Of a stretch of 64,000 nucleotides of DNA, positions 46,930 through 58,175 are shown piece after piece; the first letter of the stretch is position 1, and each line of letters opens with the position of its first letter. The notes below the pieces were generated by a model, which worked only from the letters and a program-made list of their open reading frames with translations, was not told where the DNA came from and made no database searches. The stretch comes from Corbicula japonica (taxonomy: Eukaryota; Mollusca; Bivalvia; Venerida; Cyrenidae): positions 515,501 to 579,500 of the forward strand of contig JAZAYU010000180.1 in assembly GCA_038501625.1 (NCBI GenBank), given 5' to 3'. The translations under genes were made by a program, and so were the position numbers.

Positions 46930-48890
46930 GAACGGTATGATCCGCCTAGTAGAATGCCGACGGCACAGCGCTCTTTTTGGTCAATATCCGACGTATAATT
47001 TCAACAGATTTGATGTTGTTGTTTTTTTCTTGGAGTGCATAAGGGCAAAATTAATGCGATATGTTAATGAAGGATTTAATTTTTTAACAAACGCACATTT
47101 TAAGTCTTCATTTGGGCGTGCATTACAGTTTTTGACTGAAAATTTGACAACCGTTGCATGTTTAAGACAGTTTAAAATGGGCCAATGGATGCAATTAGCA
47201 CAAGTTGTATAATTGGTCAGGAAAATTGACACACAAAATTAAATAGAAAACAAACTGTCAATTTGATATACCTACAGGAGTCATTTTAGGTCAGAAGACG
47301 ACATTTCAACTAGAAGAAATCATGCCGTTTTATTGACTTAATTTTATGGTAAACTCCGCTATTTTCAACATAATAGGACTGGACAATGTGGTCTTAATAG
47401 TATGTCTCTTGATCATTTTGTTAACTGTTATGAATATCTTATTTTTTAGGTGGTCTTAATTTAGGAATTGTCATAATGAGTGTTGTACTGTAAAGATATG
47501 TACTATGTTATACGTACAAATTATCAACAGCAAAATTTCAAAATAAAATTGTTTCTTTTGCTTCTTATGGACAAAACTTTAAAAGAAAACCATCCACATT
47601 CTTCTTTAATTAAACTTGTAATTTGAACTCGGTTGATTAATCACATTTTCTTTTTGAATCGATATTTTAAAACATCAAATAAGTACATGTATGTCTTGGT
47701 ATAAAATCTGATAATTGGCATTGAAATTTTATCACATTATTTTCTGTTAAGATAAGGGCTGTCGTAGAAATCAAGCGTTAAAATTATACTTTTCAAATAA
47801 AAGATCTGCTGAAAAGAGGGCAGTGGTTATTAACATTTTTGTTAAATTATGTGGAGACTTGTCCTTAAATATCTATCATAAACTGAAAACGTTTAATCAC
47901 AGTATACTTTAAATGATTAAGTAAATGTCAAGCGATTTCAAAGCAGTCAAGCATGCTACGATAAAACTGAAACTAGCGACAGGTGGAGCTAGGCAAGTGT
48001 TACACTTGGTACAACTTTTAAGTCGGTCGGTTTGCTAGAAAAGAATAAGTATGCGAAAGTTTTAGACCGATTTTCAATCAAATTTTAAACCAAAATTATT
48101 TGTAGTTCGTGTGGTCAGTTAACTGTAACTTAGGTGATAATGGTTTTACCGCCATGCCTGTCGCAATAGCATATGACCATATTTTAAGAAGACCACTAAC
48201 CAATAGTTAAAGCAAGTGTACTTTGCTTAATTTGATGACTTAAAGGGTAAGATTTACATCCCATTAACAGACCTGTAATGACAGATGTGCAACAAAACAA
48301 CAAAGTACACCGTAATTAAAACTGAACTGCAGTGATATGAACCATTTCAACACTGTCACTTCTTCATTTGGCCGACAGTTTGATCGATACATTCAATATT
48401 TGCAGTTGAACCGATGCATAAATTTAAATTAGAAGCGTTAGATTATATAGTTTTATATCATGTGTTAGGAGACAAGAGAATCGCGCGGCGGTGATATTAT
48501 CATTGTTCTTGTGCTTTTATAGCGACAAGTATGCATTTTGGATGTATGTTTTAACACAAGTGTTTATTCGATGTTTTTGGAATAGAACTCGTACATGTGT
48601 TTTATGCTGACTAAAAAGTGCCCTAATCCTCACCGAACGTGTCTCCTATGTGCAAAATATAATTTCAAACTAGATAAAAATATAAAAATATGAATTGATT
48701 ACCATTTATTATAACTGGTAAGCGGTAATGTTTGTGTTAAAATGTGTGTTTATAGTTTAATTTGAATCAAAAGGTGTAACCACAAGCCGACATCTGTCAG
48801 TCTGACACTTACCGGAAGTCTCATAAATAACGGTAAGTGGGACATGGTATCAAATTATTGATTGACCTTCACCAGCACAACCGAACTAGC
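46930..48890. other. Spacer without recognisable gene
   Basis: A 94-codon frame at 46928-47212 has no family resemblance and no splice context. The rest is AT-rich, with no repeat family noticed. Confidence 0.5.
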
Positions 48891-48892
48891 TG

Positions 48893-49143
48893 CATATGGG
48901 GCGTGTCGCAGGAAAAGGTACCTTCGGACAGTTGCCGTCAATTATTGAAAAGACGTCGTATATTCGATCAGACGACATTCATTATTATGTATTTCGCGGT
49001 AAAAATATCTAATTGACAAAATTTGTAAAAAAATCACCTTTTCGTTATTTGAAAATGATAGATTGTTATTTCTAAATACAGTAACAACTAAAACATCACA
49101 AAATATGACCGAATGTATCTTTTCCCGTGGCGTGCCCCATATA
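48893..49143. mobile_element. C-family MITE
   Basis: Left end CATATGGGGCGTGTCGCAGG, right end CCCGTGGCGTGCCCCATATA, interior 'TATTTCGCGGTAAAAATATC'. The CRE-like sites have decayed (TGCCGTCAA, AGACGTCGT). Confidence 0.88.
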
Positions 49144-49194
49144 CAAAGATTGCTCAGCACCGAGATTAGTTCTGTAAATTGTCTTTTTTTTCAA

Positions 49195-49300
49195 ATTAAT
49201 TGATCTCTGTAAAACCGTGCTATCCTTCCCTCTACTTTTTGGCAGTGTGGGAAGCATGTGTTTACTGGATGAGGCCATTCATGCTATGCATATTTCATTT
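49195..49300 (-). mobile_element. A-family 5' fragment
   Basis: Reverse copy: 'CCCTCTACTTTTTGGCAGTG' and the terminal 'CCATTCATGCTATGCATATT'. Confidence 0.7.
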
Positions 49301-49534
49301 GTTTGCTAAATACCGTTTATAGGTTTTATATGTTTTTACGCTCCCGAATTGCTTAGAAAAATGCAATGTGTTCCCGGGTTTATTTAGAATTTGAATGGCA
49401 TAATGTTTTCGATTGGTATGTCGATATTTGTGAAAAAGAATCAATTTTTGCAAAAAAACATCTATGGCTGTCTGGACAAATGCCTTTTTATCTTCGCCGT
49501 AATCAGTCATTAGCATTCGGTCTGTCAAGTGAAA

Positions 49535-49712
49535 GTATACCAGTGCTAAAGTATAGCTTGGAATTTTCTTATATTATCATTCTCTTATATATCTAAAATA
49601 TACAATTTAAATTTACTTTAAATGTTAAAATATTTTATTATCAAGACAGTTTTAGCAGCTTTATGTTTCCTTTGTTGACAAGATTTGTTATCATAGACAT
49701 TATCGCCTCAGG
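49535..49712 (+). repeat. Segment D, truncated copy
   Basis: 'TACCAGTGCTAAAGTATAGC', 'AAAATATACAATTTAAATTT', 'ATTATCAAGACAGTTTTAGC' and 'CGCCTCAGGCGGGTATTA' match 55465-55600 and 61197-61382. The match stops at the GGGTATTA. Confidence 0.88.
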
Positions 49713-49813
49713 CGGGTATTACCGTAATCACCCAAAATATTGATACAGTTAAAAACAATTAAAATTTTTCGTGTCCCAATATTAAGGGTCGCATAAAAAT
49801 ATTTGTTCAAAAA

Positions 49814-50352
49814 GTGTCCTATTATTTTGGGTCGATTTGCATGCATGCACAAGTTATGTCTAAAAACAATATAGAAAGACCTCATACTCTTAGACTTTTA
49901 AGTAAGGCTTTTGATAAAGTTAACCATCTCAAATTATTGTATAAATTACATGAACATGGTGTCACAGACTGTACTCTCTCTTGGATAAAATCTTTTCTAA
50001 TTGGTCGTTCTCAGCGTGTAGTCCTTGATGGAGAATTTTCATCTGAAGTACCGGTCACATCCGGCGTACCTCAAGGCTCGGTCCTCGGCCCATTGCTATT
50101 TTTATTATACATAAATGATTTGCCTGATTTGCCTGATTCAATCCAATCCCAGGTCAGGCTGTTTGCGGATGACACTGCTGTATACTTGGCAATTGTAAAG
50201 CAGCAAGACTGTACCACTTCAGAACGATTTAAATAATTTAGAACTTTGGGAAAAGAAATGGGATATGGAATTCAATGCAAGTAAATGTCAAGTGATCAAT
50301 ATAAGTAGGAACAAGCGCACCAAACTTTTTAACTATTCCCTTCATGGACATA
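49814..50352 (+). pseudogene. CR1/jockey-type LINE reverse transcriptase, 5' part (host of the Tc1 insertion)
   Basis: Encodes SKAFDKVNHLKLLYKLHEHG, TSGVPQGSVLGPLLFLLYIN and RLFADDTAVYL, the central reverse transcriptase motifs (FADD is the catalytic pair). Just upstream, LILLDF lies in another frame, so a one-base indel separates it from SKAFDKV. The reading stops at 50236 by a second frame change, but coding resemblance (ELWEKKWDMEFNASKCQVIN) continues to the Tc1 end at 50353. The sequence resumes at 54571. It is a 5'-truncated dead element. Confidence 0.85.
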
Positions 50353-50625
50353 CACTATTCAAAAGTTCTAAACCGCCACTTATTAAAAATAGAATAACTT
50401 GAAAACTGTTTCACCTACAAATACGAAAACTTGTATGGTAGTCAAGTACAAGTTACAGAATCGTATTTTGCCAATACCGAAACCAGTTTTAACAATGTGC
50501 GGTGAATCGGAACGGAAGTGGCTATTTCGATAAAATGAGCACGAAATTCCCGTGCAATAAGCTACACATGTTTTTGTCTTCGTTTCATTTGTTATTGATG
50601 TTAAGACATACGAAAAACACAAATC

Positions 50626-50826
50626 ATGGCGAGAATGTCGCTTGAAGAACGCGGTATTGCAGTTGGAATGATCGAAGCTGGTACCTCTGTAAGGCAGGTA
50701 TGTCAATTATCAATTGTTCAGTCGCATTTTTATCATTAATAAGTAGTCAAATTAAGTTTTATTTACTGTCTTTATTTGTACCTTTGATTCAGGTTGCTAG
50801 GAGATTCCACAGGCACCATTCTACCA
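50626..50826 (+). pseudogene. Tc1 transposase, N-terminal part
   Basis: ATG 50626 starts MARMSLEERGIAVGMIEAGT, the first helix-turn-helix that binds the terminal repeats. The frame reaches VRQ at 50697, where CAG|GTATGT begins an apparent 95-bp intron that ends TTGATTCAG at 50792. The next segment, VARRFHRHHSTIQ, completes the helix-turn-helix. Sequence identity to the transposase is lost at about 50826-50835, where the LINE starts. The intron is inferred from splice signals and restored homology. Confidence 0.8.
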
Positions 50827-53467
50827 TCCAACTCCCATATTAGCAACGCCAAATCAATTTGTCAATGAATTTTTTCCGTTTATGGAAGACATTGTAGCCA
50901 AATACTCGAACCTAGTTGTAATGGGCGATTTCAACTTACACATAAATGACAAAACTAGTTCTATTTTGAATTTCAACAATTCATTGACTGCTCTTGGACT
51001 GAAACAGCATGTCGATTTCCCAACTCATATCGAGGGACAAAGTCTGGATCTCGTCAGTACTGAGCTCGCAAATGGGATTGAATTACTCTCATGCGAGCCA
51101 GGCTCGTTCTTGTCTGACCACTGTGTTGTTAAATGCGTCACTAAGATTAAGAAGGAAAACGTTGTGAGTAAATCTGTTTCGTTTCGGGACTTCAAAAACA
51201 TGGATAATGAAGCGTTTGCAAAAGATCTGAGAGAAATGTCAATTACCTATGATACCGTTGACGAATATGTAAATCAGTTTGAAAACAACATTGAAAAACT
51301 ATTAAACACACATGGATCAATAAGAGAGAAAGTGCAAATCTTTAGAACGCCCAAACCATGGTTTAGCGAGAGCATTGTGACCCTGAAGCGAGTGATGCGT
51401 CGAGCTGAAAGACTTTGGCGATTACACCGGCAATCACGTGACTATGAAATATTCAAATGTGCTCGTTTTAAATATCACTCTGCTCTGAAAAACGAAAAAT
51501 GCCGTACTCTTAGTGGAAAGGTTTTGGAGGCAAAAGGTGACTCGAAGAAACTTCATCAAATTGTAAAGGAGCTCACCGGTAGCAAATCCGATAATCCTAT
51601 GCCACCAGTGGACAATGAGAACACACTTGCACACCAATTTGCAGACCATTTTATGGACAAGATCGCTAAAATACGAGATTCTTTGAAAGACTTTGAAAAC
51701 TTTAAACCATCACGTAAAGATGTACCATCGTTTGATCGTTTTGCGGAACTTACAGAGAATGAGATCGAGAAACTAATCAGCCAGTTACAAACAAAGTCCT
51801 GTGAGATCGACGTATTACCTACAAAGGTTTTAATACAGTTTCTAAATGAGCTCTTACCAACGATCACTCGGCTTGTGAATCTTTCTCTGACACAAGGCGT
51901 ATTCCCAACTAAGTGGAAAATGGCGGTAGTCAGACCTTTGTTGAAAAAGTCGGGTCTTGAACTAATTTTTGCCAACTATCTACCCGTCAGTAATTTAACT
52001 TTCTTATCAAAACTTATTGAGAAAGCTGCACTTTACCAACTGAGTAAACACGTCAGTGCCAATAATCTTTTACCAATAAATAAGAGTGCATATTGCCAGT
52101 CTCATTCATGCGAGACTGCCCTCCTCCGTCTTGTGAATGATATTCTTGAAGGCATGGAACACCAAGAAGTCACTGCTTTGATTGCTCTTGATACTGTTGG
52201 CCATAACATTTTACTTGATGTACTTGATTGCCAGTATGGTGTTTGTAAATCCGCTCTGGAATGGATGGACTCGTGCTTGAGACCGCGCAGTTGTCGGGTG
52301 AGCGTGGACTCGAACCTGTCGTCAGTGCGTGAGCTGGACTGTAGTGTCCCCCAGGGTAGTTGTTTAGGCCCATGGCTCTATTTGGCCTATGCAGGGACAA
52401 TCTTTGGCATTGTGCCTCCTTCTATCTCGGTTCATGGGTTTGCCGACGACCATACAGCAAATAGACGCTTTAAACCATCTGATAGCGACTGCTATACAGG
52501 AACTTTCAGACTTTGCAGTAGATATAAATGAATGGATGAATGGGAATAAGTTAAAGGTGAACAGTACAAAAACTGAATTTATTAAATTTGGTAGCCGCCA
52601 ACAAATAGACAAATGTGATGCAAATGATATTAATATTTGTGGCAAAATCATTGAAAAACAGCATTGTATTAGATATCTTGGGGCATTTTTAGATGAATCA
52701 TTAAGTTTTAAAGAACATATCAAACGAAAATGTAAAACTGCTATGCTTAGCTATTTTAAGATCAAGAGTATTCGACAGTATTTGTCTTCTGATGCCACTA
52801 AAACACTTGTTTTATCACTTGTAATATCTCATTTGGACTACTGTAATGTCATTCTGTATGGCATTTCCCAAAGTGAGTTTTCAAAACTTCAACGGATACA
52901 AAACATGTGTGCGAAATTAGTGTTAAACCGAACCAAATTTGAGAGTTCAGATCAAGCACTGTTTGATTTACATTGGCTTCCCATCAAAGCATGTATAAAT
53001 TTCAAGATCCTTGTTTATATGTATAATTGTTCTGTAGGAAAAGCACCAACATACTTAATTGATTTGTTGACTCCTCAAACCGCTAAACGCTCATTAAGAT
53101 CATCTCAATCATCTGTAGGGTCTTTTGTTGTGCCATTTAATAAAAATAAAACATTTGCAGATAGGAGCTTCAGCACAGTAGGTCCGAGATTGTGGAATAA
53201 ACTTCCCATTGAAATCAGACAGAGTGAAACTGTGGACATTTTTAAGAAGCAGTTAAAGACTCATTTTTTCAAAAACTATTATTCTCTTTTCTAAGAGCAC
53301 TGTGCTTTGTGGTATTGTTGTTTCTGAGTAATAATGTATCTTTATATGACATGCAATTTATTTACTAATATTCATTTTTTAATCATTGTACAACGCCATT
53401 GAATGTATACTTTGTATGTAGAAATAGGCGTTTAATCAAATAATAAAGTTTCAAAGTTTCAAAGTTT
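50826..53467 (+). mobile_element. CR1/L2-superfamily LINE inserted in the Tc1 transposase
   Basis: 5'-truncated LINE that begins inside its endonuclease domain and ends with an (AAGTTTCA)n-type 8-bp microsatellite at about 53444-53467. Such tails and the lack of a target duplication are typical of CR1-type retroposition. Between the ends are an endonuclease tail, a reverse transcriptase and a C-terminal domain (next entry). About 2.64 kb. Confidence 0.85.
50882..53294 (+). pseudogene. LINE ORF2 (endonuclease tail, reverse transcriptase), frameshifted
   Basis: Frame 50882-52531 contains NLVVMGDFNLHIND and LSDHCVV (endonuclease catalytic motifs), KWKMAVVRPLLKK, SVPQGSCLGPWLYLAYAG and GFADDH (reverse transcriptase). 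The motif before DTVGHNILLDVL is short: the first catalytic Asp region (expected form DLSAAFDTVDH) has lost about six residues. Near 52480-52490 a one-base shift moves the frame; the second part, ending at 53294, continues ELSDFAVDINEWMNGNKL, HCIRYLGAFLDE and LPIKACINFKILVYMY. The ADDH and PQGSC forms resemble a CR1/L2 subgroup common in marine invertebrates. It is not active as it stands. Confidence 0.88.
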
Positions 53468-54361
53468 GATAAATACCGACGGACCGGAAGTGTGATGGAT
53501 ATTCGGCGGCGTCCGCGGCGTAGAGTTACCTCAAGAAGGCAAGACCGGCACATTGTTGTTTCCCACCTACGAAACCGGTTCCACACTGCAGCTGCTACGG
53601 CTCGTGTAAATTTTGGAAACCACAACCGCGCCATAAGCTCACAGACTGTCCGAAACCGTCTGAGAGAAGTTGAGTTACGGTCTAGACGTCCACGAAAAGT
53701 CTTTAAATTGTCAGTCAGACACCGTACAGCACGTTTGGCCTATGCACGACATCACCTGCGACTCACACAGGCGGATTGGGCAAATGTTTTGTTTGTTGAC
53801 GAAACGCGTATCTCTTTGCAAGGCAACGACGGACGCTCACGTGTGTATCGCAGGCGCGGGGAGAGAAATGCTGAATGTTGCTTGGTTGAAGTCGACCAGT
53901 ACCGCGGTGGTTCGATCATGTTTTGGGCTGGAATTTCAATGCACACACGTACAAGACTTGTTCAGATCGATGGAAATTTAAACGCACAACGGTACCAACA
54001 TGAAATCATTCAGCCTGTGTTAATTCCGCATATTCAAGAAAACCGCGGTATGTGCTTAGCACAAGATAATGCCCCATGCCATGTTGCACGTGCAACCCTT
54101 AACATGCTGGCAGCTAACCGTGTTCGTACGATCCCGTGGCCCGCGGCAAGTCCCGACCTAAATCCCATTGAAAATGTGTGGGACTGGTTGAAAAGGGACG
54201 TTCGACGCCAGCCACAACCAGGCAATCTGCAGGAGCTATCACGTCTGGTTGCCCGTGTATGGCACACTGTTCCACAGCGGTACCTGTTAAACTGTGTCAG
54301 GTCAATGAGACGTCGCTGCCAGGCTGTCATTGCAGCTGGTGGTGGCCACATTCCGTATTAA
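53468..54361 (+). pseudogene. Tc1 transposase, C-terminal part with DD34E catalytic domain
   Basis: Homology resumes right after the LINE tail (DKYRRTGSV) and runs to a stop at 54359-54361; the first ATG is 53492. It has the second DNA-binding region with a GRPR-like RRRPRRRVT stretch, FVDETRISLQ (first Asp), AQDNAPCHVA (second Asp) and SPDLNPIENVWDWL (Glu), with 34 residues between the second Asp and Glu, i.e. DD34E of the Tc1 family. This part is intact over about 297 codons; only the LINE insertion breaks the protein. Separate expression from ATG 53492 would lack the N-terminal DNA-binding helices. Confidence 0.92.
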
Positions 54362-54570
54362 GCTAAAACTGTGATTTTCCCATTTTGGGGTCCGTTACGT
54401 TTACGTCAATTTTTGTATGTTATATTAATATGATTTGAAGAAAATGTTTGAATAAACGTGAAAATATTATTGATTTGCAAGTTATAATAGAAAACACATC
54501 ATTCCTCATTTTCTTTACAATAAAAAATAGACATGTCTCTAGTGGCGGTTTAGAACTTTTGAGTAGTGTA

Positions 54571-54718
54571 TACTAGAGCATGTTGACTCAGCAAAATATC
54601 TGGGGGTAACATTATCCAAAGACCTTTCATGGAACAAACATATTGACAACATCTCTTCTTCTGCAAACAAAAACTCCATTCATTTGGGAGTTCGGCAGTA
54701 TTAATAGATAGATAGATA
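54571..54718 (+). pseudogene. Host LINE, 3' continuation after the Tc1 element
   Basis: Continues the sequence interrupted at 50352: [20 protein letters not shown] followed by [12 protein letters not shown], the region downstream of the FADD motif in CR1/jockey-type proteins. It ends in a (TAGA)4 run at about 54702-54718. Confidence 0.82.
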
Positions 54719-54719
54719 A

Positions 54720-55200
54720 GTCAACATAGAGGGATCAGCCGTTACATATTTATGATTATACGAAATCAAATAATTTTTAATAGTTTTGTAATTATTTTCT
54801 GTCTACAGTTTGGAGATTAAAATGATTCATTTTTGTGTTAAAACTTGTCAAGCATTATTTCGTTAAGTGGTAATTGACATTCCGTTAATCCCTTTGCATG
54901 TTTTTAATGACACATGCTTGCCGACTTGAAACAGGTGGCTTAATTGGGAGGTTTCCACACCTGTGTCGGTCATTGGACATGCTGTATTGATAAGAATTAA
55001 CTTAAATACTCAGGACTGACACTGACACTCGCCCCAGCTGTTATTTGCACTTGCATAATCAGTTTAGCTAGTTTTTGACAATAAACAGATCGAAAAACGA
55101 GAGTAAAATTCTTTGGATACGGGGTAGATATCTGTGAACGTTAAAAGTTTTGTTTCAAATACACGGCATAGTAAGGTAAACTCTGCAATAACATGGTGAA
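54720..55200. other. Spacer without recognisable gene
   Basis: No repeat family or coding resemblance noticed. Confidence 0.5.
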
Positions 55201-55234
55201 AGTCTGAAGAACATGGGCCGACCTGCATGGTTAC

Positions 55235-55432
55235 CGAGCAGATATCTCTTGTCCCAAAATTTAGGAACGCGAAAATACCATTTATGAAAGTGTCCCAAAA
55301 CTGAGGGACACCGAAAAATACTGGTAATGAAAGTGTCCCAAAATTTAGGGACACAAAAAAAATTATTTTCGTGAAAAATAAGGGTATCCCAATAACTAGG
55401 GTGTCCCAATACTTAGGGTGATTACGGTATTT
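55235..55432. repeat. Degenerate GTCCCAAAATTTAGGGAC array
   Basis: Five spaced units of a short imperfect palindrome (GTCCCAAAATTTAGG.AC and variants) at about 55250, 55291, 55337, 55384 and 55403. It ends with TAGGGTGATTACGG; the mirror of that end (CCGTAATCACCC) and a single unit occur at 49720-49800. Confidence 0.75.
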
Positions 55433-55460
55433 GCAATTTGAAGTCTGACACATTAATGAT

Positions 55461-55945
55461 TATATATCTAAAATATACAATTTAAATTTACTTTAAATGT
55501 TAAAATATTTTATTATCAAGACAGTTTTAGCTGCTTTATGTTTTCTTCGTTGACAAGATTTGTTATCATAGACATAATCGCCTCAGGCGGGTATTATTTG
55601 CAATTTGAAGTCTGACACATTTATGATTAAGGATGTTATCAGACCACGTGGTAACTAGCGTGGGTCCGAGCTGATAAGACGGCGGCCCCGCTAAGTCATT
55701 CGATCTTTAACCTTCGTGGACAGAACACTGTCGCACGCTAAATTTTAATCAATAATTTTGGAATTCCAATATATTGCTATATTTATCTAGAATTCTGGAT
55801 TTGTTGTTAGCTTTATGTAAACATTGATATTACTGGAAGTGTTAAATAACAGAACTTTAAATCTTTACTGGGCTTCAATTGTTTACTCGTTGACGGTACA
55901 ACGTTGACAAATCCCACCGCCGGAATTTACCGTGGTAGCAGTTGG
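55461..55945 (+). repeat. Segment D, longest copy
   Basis: About 97% identical to 61245-61673 by eye, including 'GGATGTTATCAGACCACGTG', 'AGACGGCGGCCCCGCTAAGT' and 'CACTGTCGCACGCTAAATTT'. A piece of about 55 bp (55842-55893) is missing from the other copy. The match ends at CCGTGGTAGCA, about 55 bp before the ATG of the downstream ORF. Confidence 0.92.
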
Positions 55946-55997
55946 TGATAGAACCGCGAGTACGATCATTCAACCGGATTTACCTCTCACAGTTAAG

Positions 55998-56519
55998 ATG
56001 CCAAGCTACATTATCCCCAGCGCAGAAGAAACTCATTTGTTCAAGGTAATGGATCACCGTTTACCGTATGCTCCAAAGAATGAAACAGAGCACTGTTTCA
56101 GCAATTCATCGTGGTCGCCGGAATCTCGTCAGCTATCGATGAACTATCGTTATGGCGCCTATGTTCATCAACTATGTTGCATGTGCCAGTTGGAACATTT
56201 TCACAATTGCGATGCAGCTAACCTGCAAAGCTCCGCAAGAAAACGACTATACCAGCACAATTATGCACATTCCGGGAACGTACGTGCTTCGTTTGAGAGG
56301 AAACCCTCCACTTATGTCAATGCTATAAACGTTGAAAGAAACAGAAAGAAGTCACCTAACCGAAAACGCCGAGATCAACCCCGAATGGCTGAATATAACC
56401 GACGTAAGGAATCCCTTCACGTATTTCCGTTGGAAGTGTCTACTCGACCGGGCTGTTTATGGAACCTAGTGCATTTATTGACGGTGACTCCAGCAAGAAA
56501 CTGCAAATCATTTTTCTAA
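55998..56519 (+). CDS. Unrecognised ORF, 173 codons from ATG
   Basis: Open from at least GTG 55932; first ATG at 55998 (MPSYIIPSAEETHLF). The product is basic in its C-terminal half (NVERNRKKSPNRKRRDQPRM, a possible nuclear localisation signal) with a central Cys/His-rich piece (YVHQLCCMCQLEHFHNCDAA). No family was recognised. The last 15 codons lie inside the left arm of the inverted-repeat element 56470-57110, so the original end may have been elsewhere. The upstream region is the duplicated segment D, which could carry its promoter. It may be a real lineage-restricted gene, an exon or a chance frame. Confidence 0.4.
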   Translation: MPSYIIPSAEETHLFKVMDHRLPYAPKNETEHCFSNSSWSPESRQLSMNYRYGAYVHQLCCMCQLEHFHNCDAANLQSSARKRLYQHNYAHSGNVRASFERKPSTYVNAINVERNRKKSPNRKRRDQPRMAEYNRRKESLHVFPLEVSTRPGCLWNLVHLLTVTPARNCKSFF

Positions 56520-57110
56520 TATGCAAATAGTTGTGTAGATATTTACCTTCAAAGATAGCTATTAAGTTTCCTATAGTGACGTTAACAGCGCTCGCCGAAC
56601 ACTTTTTCGAATTTCAAATTTTACCGTTAAACACCGTTTTCGACAACATATTAACATGAACAAAGGTAAGTTAACTACCAATACAAAATATAATTCGCTC
56701 ATTCAAATAGAATTACTTTTTGCAGTTTTAATTCGAACAAATCAAATATTTCATTTCAGAAATTTTCACAATTAAGGCGATAAAAAACGGCAAAAGTAGA
56801 CGTCATTTTTAACGCAAAAACGCCGTTTTACGGTACACAACGGTCAATGTGGTCACAATATTGTTGAATCTTGTATCACCGGAAATGTATTTTAAGCGGT
56901 AGTTTATCTGTTCAGGTATACATTAAATAAAAAAACACACAATTTTTATCCATCCATGAAAAGGTGTTCGGCGAACGTCTTTGACGTCACATCAGAAAAC
57001 TGACGTTCATAGCTAACTGTGAAGATAAATATCTAAACATGTATTTGATTACTTGAAACACGGTTTGCGGCTTCTTGCTGGAGTCATCGTCAATAAATAC
57101 CATACCAAAT
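56470..57110. mobile_element. Element with diverged 140-bp terminal inverted repeats
   Basis: Left arm 'ATTTATTGACGGTGACTCCA' to 'CGCTCGCCGAACACTTTTT'; right arm (reverse) 'ATTTATTGACGATGACTCCA' to 'CGTTCGCCGAACACCTTTTC'. The arms are about 75-80% similar and about 350 bp apart. There is no clear ORF inside. It may be a non-autonomous DNA transposon. Confidence 0.75.
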
Positions 57111-57750
57111 TTCTTAAAGAAATTCGAAATGTCACAAATTTCGCAGTCGTTATTGCACTCTCAATGATAAAAAAAAATCAAAAATCAAATTCCTCTTAAA
57201 TCACAAAACAACAATTTAAATGCCAACATGTTGTGATACTGACAACATTATGTTTACTTTTGTGAAATAAATACAATACTAACATTTATCTTTGCAAAGC
57301 TTTGGTAAACAGCATGTTGCTGTTATACTGATTTTTAAATATTTACATTTTTTAGGGATTATCTGGTTAACCTGTTGACGGAATTTTAAAACGGTTAACC
57401 GGTTGATTTTGGTAAGGGTTACCACATAGAGACTAAGAAACGAAGATATTTCATAAAATTTGTGGCAGCTACTTTCATACTTTTCAATTAATTATGTTTG
57501 TTGTCAATAAATACCATACCAAATTTCATAAAGAAATTCGAAATGTCGCAAATTTCGCAGTCGTTATTGCACTGCCAATGATAAAAAATCAAAAATCAAA
57601 TTCCTCTTAAATCACAAAACAACAATTTAAATGCCAACATGATGTGAAACTGACAACAATATGTTCACTTTTGTGAAATAAATACAATACTAACATTTAT
57701 CTAGGCAAAGCTGTAGTGAACAGCATGTTGCTGTTATAGTGATTTTTCGG
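57090..57750 (+). repeat. Tandem duplication (57087-57330 and 57503-57745)
   Basis: Both units share 'GTCAATAAATACCATACCAA', 'AAATTTCGCAGTCGTTATTG', 'TTAAATCACAAAACAACAAT' and 'AACAGCATGTTGCTGTTAT'. The linker (57355-57500) holding GGTTAACCTGTTGACGG and ACGGTTAACCGGTTGA recurs at 58548-58698. Confidence 0.9.
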
Positions 57751-58175
57751 CGTTAGCTGTCTAAGCTCACTTTTGACCTAGTTTTTCAACCAATGAAATA
57801 TTGTAAATAAAATTTATTATGCAGCGGGAAAATCAAATAGATTATTTTGATTGGTTATTAGTGGGTCTTGTTAATGATTACCGTAACGATTTTTATATTG
57901 TGTGTAAGTATTTACCCGGCGCTTATATGTTCGGGCATTTTCGTTTTAAAAAGCGTTAATTGTATTGGAGAAAAAGATATTTACGGTATAAATAACCAGT
58001 TAAGTCAATTGATGGCTTAAATACGATTTTATATGGAATATTCATAGGTGTCAGGTAAACACTCGAGTACAATACACAGTGTAAAACGACAGAGAAGTGC
58101 AGATATTTCTGGTTCTTACTGGTTCCTTTCTAGTTCCTTTGATACTGATTGTTAATTTCAAGACAAGAATTACAA

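Larger units (their letters stand above)
50353..54568 (+). mobile_element. Tc1-family DNA transposon, split by a LINE
   Basis: The terminal inverted repeats begin CACTATTCAAAAGTTCTAAA at 50353 and end in the mirror TTTAGAACTTTTGAGTAGTG at 54568 (about 28 bp, ending CCGCCACT, one mismatch). TA lies on both sides (50351-50352 and 54569-54570), the target duplication of Tc1/mariner elements. Removing the inner LINE leaves about 1.57 kb, the usual size of a Tc1 element. The element itself is inserted in a LINE reverse transcriptase sequence. Confidence 0.92.

Noticed and set aside
53670..53981. 103-codon frame inside the Tc1 transposase
   Set aside because: Out-of-frame shadow of the DD34E domain.
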